Positions 56,601 through 64,000 of a DNA stretch of 64,000 bases are shown here, one piece after another (within the stretch, counting starts at the first letter, position 1; each line of letters starts with the position of its first letter). A program made the translations under genes and the position numbers. Source of the stretch: Theristus sp. LFF4_11. Lineage: Eukaryota; Nematoda; Chromadorea; Monhysterida; Xyalidae. The notes beneath the pieces are model-generated. The model saw only the letters and a list, made by a program, of their open reading frames with translations. It made no database searches and was not told the origin of the DNA. The stretch spans positions 1-64,000 of the forward strand of contig JASANC010004348.1 of the NCBI GenBank assembly GCA_030248135.1, written 5' to 3'.

Positions 56601-59600
56601 GGGAAAAATATAGTTTAATTGTATCCGTGTGTAACAAGATTAAAGAGTTGTGAGCCAAGTCTTACTCAACAAAGCCATATTCCTCCTTTTATATGCGTCT
56701 CCCGCATTTTTAGATAATAATAAAATAACCGACCGTTCCTGGTCGGCTGCTTGACGTTCCTTCATGATTTTCAATCGCTCCGCGTGTCTTCGTAGCTGTT
56801 CGGATGCGGACAGCGCTGTGGAATCTGCAGAGGCAAACAAAGCATGAACACGTCTTTCGGTGTTTCAGTGGCTGGCTAATACATTCACACTGGCGAACAG
56901 AGCATTCCATTTTCTCTGCTTAGCAACAGACAACAATATCATAATGATGTGGGCGTTCATTATCAGTGTCAGTGACACAACTATGCCCGAGTAGTGTGAT
57001 TGTGATGATTGTATAATTTTTGCAACAATGTAGCTGAAACCTTTGCAGCTTTCAATGGATGTCACAAAGAGACACCGGCGAGAAAACAACAACAACAACA
57101 ACGCTTAGGCAAATAAAAAAAGAGAAGAAAAACTGAAAAGTGCCCACTCGAATTTCCGAAATGCTAAAAAAGCCAGTGCTTCTCGGGCAAACAAAAACTT
57201 TCAACAGCCACACATTTTCTGGAAAAAAGAGAGGCGGGAATGAAAAATATGAAAAGCGTTCATTAAAAAACCTCGATTTTATTTACAGTTGCGAAATACA
57301 CCGGTGAAAAGAGGATTATGTGTGCAAATTTAGTGGTTGAATTGCAAGGAGTTGTTCAAAGGAGAGCCTCTGAGCCCTAAACCATCGAAGAAACTACTGA
57401 AAAACGGGGCTTTACCAATCGACCGTGCAACGTAAAGCACGCTGAATTCATTGATACTTGAAGAAAAAAGCAAATAAATTCGAAAATTGCACGCAGCATT
57501 ATAACCAGTGATTTCAACAAATATAGACTCAACAACATTTTGAACAAGCAGGCACAAATTCAATATAAAATGCACAAAAATCAAAAAATAAACATATGGC
57601 TCGATGGAAAATAATGTTTCTAAAATGAACATAAACAGGCGAACATCGACTGAGAGATGAAACGCGTGGAAACTTTTTTTGTACATCACACACCAGCGAT
57701 AATAGTGCGTCTTTGTCAGAAGTTGGTTGAGATGACTAATGCAAAAATGAAATACTTGCTACTTTTTTATACAGCCAGTCAACAACAACACGGCAGCACG
57801 TACTTGCTGCGTCACTCACTGTAAAGAACTAATAGGCGACTAACGAGTTCGGTGAAGAAAACGGGGCAAAAATGTGGCCGTGAAAGTAAAAAAAACCGTT
57901 CAAGTAAAACCCTGAGAGCGGACAATCACGAAGACGAATAGCAATGTCGAACACTCAAACAAACGCAGGTTATAAAAATCTATGAGGCCCCGTTTTCGCG
58001 TGGGCCAGCTGTCTTGTCTTGCGCGTTTTTGGACGCAACAAAACCGAAACCGAACACAAATAGCATACGAATTTACAACAAATGTGGAATGTGGAACAAC
58101 AAATGACGGCCTCTTCTTGTCGAACAAACCAAACTAGTAAGTCAGCGATAAACTCAGGTCGTGTCGGGTTTACCCAACAGGCAACGGAGACGTTTTCATC
58201 TGCAGCGCACCACTATAATTATTGGACACTATCAAAATAGACATAGATAAATAACCGAACATCCAAAGGTGCCTGGGAGAACGAAGCATAATTGAAATGA
58301 GATTTCTCACAAACGAAAAACGCCAAATATGCCGCTTTTCAATTGTGATTCGCGAAAAGATTGAATGAAATGGGGGGCGAGAGTCCGACATTCTTTGCAG
58401 TTTGCATTGAATTGAATTGAATTTTAAAATGCTTCAAGTTATGAACGCTATGAGAAAGTGGTCGCGAGCTGGCACAGCAAAACTGCTCAGCTGTTCGACT
58501 TGTGTAATCGAAACCAGAGCTATGCAATAAAAACTCCGTTACATTCACGATTCACCAATGTACAGTACACATAACCTGACACGGCGTGAAAATGACAGCG
58601 TATGGACTAAAAAAAGACGGACTACTTTTCGAAACATGAACACGTGACTTTCCACCAGCGCTTTCGACAACAACATATTTCACAACACATCAAAACATTC
58701 GATGGGTTTTCGTGATGGGGTGTGAAAACGCACATGATAAGACCAACAAACCAACTACTGCTTCAGTACAGCGTTCAAACACGCCATTAAAACTGAAAAC
58801 CGACGAGTAAACATCATTCCCCATGAAAATCGCTAAACACGCAATGCAACACACCACTGTCATGTCGTCTGTTTCCGCGCTGCAAGCGCCCATGCATTCA
58901 TACCAAACCTGTACGTACTGAGTTCAAATCCATTGTCATTTCAACAGGCCATTTGGATTTCGGAAGCCTCGATGTGAATGGTGTGGCCTTAGCCACCAAC
59001 GCAACAACAACAACAACAACATCACGACCACCACAACAACCAATGACAACAGCAGACGTCTAACGTAATAAATACCAACAACAATGGGTGTGAACGTAAT
59101 CCTGCCAGCCTTCACCTTGTTTCATTTCATGGTAACCACAAAAACTGACAATGTGTGTACACGTGTACATGCGCTATGCGCACTTCAATATCACACATTA
59201 AACGAATCCATCAAACAGTGCTGAAAGTAAGTTCAACGCGCTTTTTTCTGGTGAAAAGGGCCAAACTCCCAGGATTAGGATCGGCAGTTTGCCATCTGGA
59301 TTGCAAGTAAACAATTGGAATCTCTGTTGACCTAAGAATGGCGATATTTTTAAAGGAAGGGAACCGTAGACTAAATGTGCATATTGCTGAGGCCGAAAAA
59401 ATAACGAATTGTGCAACGGTCTGTAAATAAACGCTGTGTTGTGTTTGATAGATTTGCGAAAATATTTGGACAAGAGGTAATTAGTATCGTATCGTATCGA
59501 TTGGGTTGGAAACAACAAAGCCGAAACCAACACATAGATACGCCTAAATGAGCAGAGAAACGAAAATGAAACATAATCTGAAACGACAGACACACACAAA

Positions 59601-61280
59601 CGCTTCGATTTGCGATAAGAACCGTGGCAGTCTCACCAATTAGCGTTCAAAATAAAGGTGGAGCTCTGTAAAAAACTGATAGCTGATCCATGGCGGCTGG
59701 ACAAACACAGAACAAAACATGATACGTGTCGAGACGATTTTTCTTTTTTGATGACCTGATTAAAGAAACGAAGTCAAAATCGCGGCAACAAACGGGCGGT
59801 TTTTGCATGTAAACAAAAAAAACACAACGAAACACCAAAATGTCACCGCACCGCGTAGCACCGTGATTGATTTGCAGTAAAACCCAATAAAAGTGTCGCA
59901 AAAACAGACAGTCTTGATAACATATTGCGAAATTGAGAGATTGCACCCCAAAACTTGATGTGTTCATTGTGTTTGTTTCTCAAAAAAAGTCCACGTATAA
60001 AAACCCAACCACGACAAGCGTGCATTAGACGCTTCTGTAACACCGCTTTTATGACCAAGACACCAGAGAACGTAAAACACTTTTAAACTAAGACGTAAAC
60101 TCAGATGGCATATTATTGTGCATAACAATGAACAGGGGAAAAAGAAAGTAGCTGCGAAGAAATTTTAATGACTTCAAAGATCATAACATAAACATGCAGC
60201 GAAAAACAACCGTTGGAGTTTGGACAAAAAAATGCAAGAAGAACGGCAGATTGCCAGTGTAGCTCCTGATTAACAAAAAAACGAGGCCCCGGTGTTTTAC
60301 AGGTCTTACAGCTGAACTTGGAAACGTGGCTAGCCAGCACTAACTGATCTACTGATCTTCTTACTACCAATCCCACCACATGCCAGAAATCGTTTCCAAA
60401 CAACAAAAAAATCAAAATGCCGGGTCGGGCTTGGCAAAGTGCTGTAGTTACAGCGCGGAAGCAAAGTATGTGATTGCGCGTGCGCACACCCACTTGACCG
60501 CGAATATTTTTTTGATAAAACAAAATGAGAAAAAAGAATTAGCGCACGCGCACAGAAGGACGCAAAATTCCAATCCCGTGACTAATCGCTTCGTTGGTAA
60601 TGTATGGAATAAAAAAAACACGTACACGAGGTTGGTGAGTGTTGTTGATTAACTCATTTGTCATCAAGGAAAGACATCGAAAAAACGGGTGACAGAATGA
60701 AAATAATTTGTCACAAACATCTGTTCATAAAGATACAGTCGCCTGCTCCCAAAGTTAATTCCAGCAATCAATCCATTTTCTAATTCGCACACAGCAGCCA
60801 AAGCACAAGCACATCTAACATCTAAAAAAACCAATAAGCAAGAGAAGCGCTTCAAAAAACAAAAAAAAACAAAAAAACGTGCAAAAAATTCCCAGAGAAA
60901 AAAAACGCACGTCGCACGACGCCATTGATCGAAACGGTCGGCGGCGGGCACACCTGCGACCGCGACCTTGAACGATGCGGTCGTTGATGTTGTTGTTGTT
61001 GAGGTGTGCTCTTCGTTGACGAGCTCATGCTGCTGCTGATCAGCATCGACGACGGGCAGTCCGAGTTCAAGTCGAGCGGGTGCCCTCGCGAACAAGCGGG
61101 CGACCGCGACCGACTTCGCGACGTGTGACCGTGCACGCGCGACAGAAACGCGATCAGCGGGCGGTCACTCGGCGGCGGCGGGCGGTAGATCGGGAAACGG
61201 TCGTTGCTGCGGTGCGGTGCGCGGTCGCTTCTGCGGACGGGACGACGGGTTTTTCTACGAGGTGCACGCTGGTGGGTCAT
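41620..61280 (-). CDS. Map7: MAP7/ensconsin-like microtubule-associated protein (1594 aa, 12 exons)
   Basis: Minus-strand exons: 61280-60911, 56824-56734, 52839-52692, 50622-50298, 49990-49571, 49158-49012, 46876-45908, 45079-44679, 44316-43541, 43205-43094, 42806-42658, 42496-41620. They total 4785 nt and every junction agrees in phase. Exons 2-4 encode the N-terminal charged coiled coil (ERLKIMKERQAADQER, YKELEERIQRVV, REQSRQRAVQERRLNQE) and end with YAFGSSTPRQL, the motif that closes the microtubule-binding region in ensconsin. Exons 9-12 encode the second coiled coil, the MAP7 domain, with LAEKRRLARVERELEAERAR, EKEKREREt-type repeats and KQRLAAIMARTR, which in the family recruits kinesin-1. 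The protein would coat microtubules and activate kinesin-1 transport. It is much longer than vertebrate MAP7 because of low-complexity linkers. The final codon context, GAGTGAGT, also resembles a donor, so a further 3' exon cannot be excluded. Confidence 0.9.
43541..44316 (-). CDS. Map7: MAP7 exon 9: Pro-Gln-Ser tandem repeat and start of MAP7 domain
   Basis: The first 60 residues are acidic. They are followed by about seven imperfect repeats of 12 to 16 residues with the core PPQSQxSPxxD, alternating with PNTEEPHPPSQTESSPN-type units. SP sites in each unit are potential proline-directed kinase targets, as known for MAP linkers. The last 40 residues (EAAARAALAEKRRLARVERE) begin the MAP7-domain coiled coil, which runs on through exons 10 and 11. 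The DNA repeats are recent: on the plus strand GGAGAAAACTGCGATTGGG recurs almost unchanged. Confidence 0.85.
45331..45720. mobile_element. Non-autonomous element with ends TACCGTATTACCTCTA, copy 2
   Basis: Left end TACCGTATTACCTCTATTAA; right end GTTTATTAGAGGTAATACGG then TA. It lies in MAP7 intron 7, inverted with respect to the copy at 19094-19535. The central part, including GGAAATTTCTATGTAGAGTA, is shared. TA flanks fit a Tc1/mariner-type target site. Confidence 0.75.
47842..48055. mobile_element. Longer GGGGCATTCATGAA-related palindromic element
   Basis: GCTGCATTCATGAATGTGTA on the left and TTCATTCCATGAATGTGCCT on the right are inverse, with inner pairs TTGCATAGCC / TTAGCTATGC and CACTATGCTA / TAGCATAGCG. 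It is in MAP7 intron 6. Confidence 0.55.
53569..54304. mobile_element. hAT-like non-autonomous transposon with 8-bp target duplication
   Basis: The 736-bp element begins TAGGGTTGTTAAA and ends with the exact inverse TTTAACAACCCTA. TATAAGCC occurs directly on both sides (53561-53568 and 54305-54312). The uninterrupted homologous site at about 62799-62813 has a single TATAAGCC followed by ACAAAC, which proves the insertion and the 8-bp duplication. Subterminal regions are long A/T homopolymers with inverted CAAAAATCG-type words. It has no long open frame, so it depends on a transposase elsewhere. Eight-bp duplication and TAGGG ends point to the hAT superfamily. Confidence 0.9.
54880..55750. repeat. 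149-bp satellite, first array
   Basis: The junction word AGGGTAATTCAATGCG starts at 55031, 55180, 55329 and 55478, with a decayed copy at 55627, an exact 149-bp period. Units contain TTACGTGAGCAACTCTAGAT and GATTTCGGGCGAATCGGCCG. Divergence rises toward the right end, where the last unit has deletions. Confidence 0.95.
55839..56714. mobile_element. 876-bp element with long imperfect terminal inverted repeats
   Basis: The left arm (55839-55912) has TCTAAAAATG, GGAGGAATATGGCTTTGT and GACTTGGCTC, then AACTCTTT. The inverse of the right arm (56641-56714) has the same words in the same order. The arms are about 70 bp long. No transposase frame is seen. It follows the satellite block and ends about 20 bp before the donor of MAP7 exon 2, so it lies entirely in the intron. 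Confidence 0.75.
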
Positions 61281-62687
61281 TCGTTCGATTGTGGAATTAT
61301 GGCATTATTGTCAGCTAGATTATTTCCGGGAATGGCGGCTAGCATTTTGTAAAAACTTTCGGAATTGTCCTTTAGGTTAGACGCACCGCGATTTCTGTAT
61401 ACCAATCGACTGAAAAAAACGGATGAGTTTTCAAATGTACTGCGATTGAAGAAGCAGAACGAAACCAACAAGCACGCCGACAACAAAGCCAAAAGCTCAG
61501 CAATCTGTCTTCAGTCGTGCGTAACATATCGGACTGAATGATGCAAAAGCGAGCGCGCGTGTACCGCATCGGCGTTTTTTTCTGGTTGCGATTGCGATTT
61601 TGCGATTTTTTCTGGTCGAACCCAGAATCTTTCCGGCTTGGATCGAACGCAAAACCGTTTTCTGACAGAGGGTTTTATAAAAAAATACACCAGAGCTCTT
61701 CTAAATCTGAATAGAATGTCTGACGTGTGCAGTTGTTCCGTCCGGTGCGGCAGTTCCGGATAAGCAGAATAGCATCCGGTAAAAATAGTGGACGTATACG
61801 ACGATTTCCACTATCAGCGGCAGTTCAAATGCTCACAAAAAATGCGACTCCGCTTCCAGAATTCAACGTCGCAAATGTGTGACGGTGCAGCGCGTTTCCA
61901 CTTGCAACTGACTCCTTGCGTTGCTGCGGCTATTTCAGTATCAGTATTGTGATATACACTCTGGTTGTTGTCGGTTGTTGCCGAGGCAGCAAAAGCGAGC
62001 GACTCCCTCTCTCTGCACTTAGCTCAGCTTAACACAAACGAAGCTGTGCAGCCTTGAAACTATGACACATCACATGTCATGGAGCACACACGCCAGGCGG
62101 AAATGATATCGAGCTGCCACTGCGGATGGAAAAAAACACACGCACGCATAACGGGTCCTTCATGTATCAGTGCGCTGTTTTTGGAAGCGCCAAAAACGAC
62201 AAAAGCGCCGTATATCAGTCGACTCCGTGCTGTTTGCCGTCAAGTAGCGTCAAGTCAAGCAGAAATGGCGAAAAATGCGCAGAAAACACCAGTCGACTGA
62301 GTGGTCATCATGGAGTATAATCGCCTCTAAACCGCATAACAATACGACATTCGTGTGTGCGGGTATCTTGACCAACGGGACCGTTTCTTGATAAACGACC
62401 GTTTGCTTGTTTATGACGAATTCTGCCAGACGAGTGCGCGAAATCGCGATGACAAAATAAAATAAAACCACCGCCAATATTCCGGGTATGACATGGGCGG
62501 TCTTCTTCAGCCAAAACGAGTCGCCGCACCGCTGGGAGTTTGCGAGCGTTGCTCTATCGTCGGTGGAATCGCTAACCGATAGCGGAAAATTAGAATATTT
62601 CTGTCCTCTGACCTGGTATTTGGTTTTCTCTCACTCGAGTTCAGGCCATTCTGTTAATATTTTTTCTGTGTTTCGGTGCTTTTCAAC
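61281..62687. other. 5' flank of the MAP7-like gene
   Basis: No convincing exon is seen. The ATG chosen for MAP7 at 61280 is the first in its exon. The promoter and any untranslated exon should lie here, since the repeat block starts at about 62688. A CT-rich stretch near 62000-62015 (CTCCCTCTCTCTGCACTTAG) is a possible start region, but this is a guess. Confidence 0.35.
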
Positions 62688-64000
62688 AAGATGCGGATGC
62701 GCGAGCGAGCGCAGCGAGCGGAGAGCGCATCACGCATAATATGAGCCGTTATACCCCAGCGCGCTTTTTTCAAATTTGCTCGCTGCCTCCAGCGAGCATA
62801 GTATAAGCCACAAACTTGGCTCTGTGCACACGAAACGAACACCCAAAGTTGTGTTCTGAGCCGCGAAAAAATTTTCATCGGACGACTTTTCATACGCTGT
62901 AGACACGAAAAACCTATTCTGAAAACAGTGTTACTTATTTTTCTTGGTATTTTTTTTTCAGGTATGTAATCAACATGTGTTCGCCCTTTCAATTTTTACC
63001 TGCGACACTTTCACAGTCGAACAAAAATGTTTCCTGGGGTAATTTCAACCGTAGATTTTGCTCTTTGGGTTAATTTTTTTGCCCCGACCTTGTTTTTGGG
63101 TAAAAATTGGGTATTTTTAAAAGTTCGCAGGGTTTTCACCTGGTTTTAAGTGTTCGCTCTTTCAATTTTTAGCTGGGACACTTTCACAGTTGAACAAAAA
63201 TGTTTCCTGGGGTAATTTCATCCGTATATTTTGAAAAATTAGTTTATTTTTTTGCCCGGGCACTTTTTTGGGTAAAAATTGTGCATTTTTTGAAAGTTCG
63301 TTGCATTTTGACTGGATATCAGTTTTTCACTCTTACAAATTTTGTCTGAGCAACGAAAAATAACAGGAAAAACGTCTAGTCCGTGGGAATTCAATGCGCT
63401 AATCACGGATTTTGGGTTAGTTTTCTTACGTGAGCAACTCTAGATGCTGAATCGTGACGATTTCGGGCGAATCGGCCGTGGTAATTGGCGAAATCGGTCC
63501 AGAAACGAAAAAAAAAGAAAAGGGTGTTTTCCAGGGTAATTCAATGCGCTGATCACGAATTTTGGGTTAGTTTTCTTACGTGAGCAACTCTAGATGCTGA
63601 ATCGTGACGATTTCGGGCGAATCGGCCGTGGAAATTGGCGAAATCGGTCCAGAAACGAAAAACAAGAAAAGGGTGTTTTCTAGGGTAATTCAATGCGCTG
63701 ATCACGAATTTTGGGTTAGTATTTTTATGTGAGCAGCTCTAGATGTTGAATCGTGACGATTTCGGGCGAATCGGCCGTGGAAATTGGCGAAATCGGTCCA
63801 GAAACGAAAAACAAGAAAAGGGTATTTTCCAAGGTAATTCAATGCGCTGATCACGGATTTTGGGTTAGTTTTCTTACGTGAGCAACTCTAGATGCTGAAT
63901 CGCGACGATTTCGGGCGAATCGGCCGTGGAAATTGGCGAAATCGGTCCATAAACGAAAAACAAGAAAGGGGTGTTTTCCAGGGTAATTCAATGCGCTGAT
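62688..64000. repeat. Transposon-borne satellite block, copy 2 (truncated by window end)
   Basis: It repeats the plan of the block at 53441-55770: the GATGCGCGAGCGAGCG head, the CATAGTATAAGCC segment (here uninterrupted), two units of the 173-bp-type repeat (about 62977 and 63150) and the 149-bp satellite. AGGGTAATTC-type junctions at 63533, 63682, 63831 and 63980 keep the 149-bp spacing. The array runs off the window. Units are cleaner than in copy 1, which suggests more recent homogenisation. Confidence 0.9.

Noticed and set aside
1..64000. Prokaryotic features, CRISPR arrays, operons or a defence system
   Set aside because: All genes are intron-split animal genes; the direct repeats found are minisatellites, satellites or MITEs without spacer structure.

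Overview
The window is nuclear DNA of an invertebrate animal. Every gene found is split by GT-AG introns and encodes an animal protein family: a kainate-type glutamate receptor, a Rab effector of the rabphilin/Noc2 type, MAP7/ensconsin, a CABIT-domain adaptor and an SLC35F transporter. Coding exons are GC-rich, and the cytoplasmic proteins carry long Asn, Gln, His and Ser runs as is common in arthropod-grade ecdysozoans. Introns and intergenic DNA are AT-rich and full of short inverted-repeat transposons. The sequence alone does not fix the phylum. No rRNA, tRNA, CRISPR array or prokaryotic operon was seen.

Layout: 964-2188 (+) is the 3' end of an SLC35F-type transporter whose 5' part lies outside the window. 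4923-6414 (+) is a three-exon, 233-residue Rab-binding-domain protein. 7929-18889 (+) is a complete kainate receptor of 18 exons (about 905 aa). 20704-26070 (-) is a five-exon CABIT protein (881 aa). 26.1-36.1 kb is a gene-poor, AT-rich stretch. 36111-38712 (+) is an unrecognised single-pass membrane protein of four visible exons. 41620-61280 (-) is a MAP7/ensconsin-like microtubule-associated protein in 12 exons (1594 aa). Its second intron contains a transposon-borne satellite block, and a second copy of that block fills the right end of the window upstream of the gene.

The exon models were assembled by hand from donor and acceptor sites, reading phase and family alignment. All complete models sum to a multiple of three. 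Three genes have obvious neuronal or trafficking roles (receptor, Rab effector, MAP7), but they are independent transcription units on both strands and nothing shows that they work together.

The most notable non-genic content is mobile DNA. There is a 736-bp element with 13-bp perfect terminal inverted repeats and an intact 8-bp target duplication (hAT-like) nested inside the satellite block. There are several recurrent MITE families, a 149-bp tandem satellite, a GATCC minisatellite, an inverted GAATTCCGGCCC array in the receptor intron downstream of the pore-loop exon, and a decayed hAT-like transposase fragment. The main puzzle inside a gene is the receptor intron that interrupts transmembrane segment M1: the protein alignment demands a junction with no AG acceptor.
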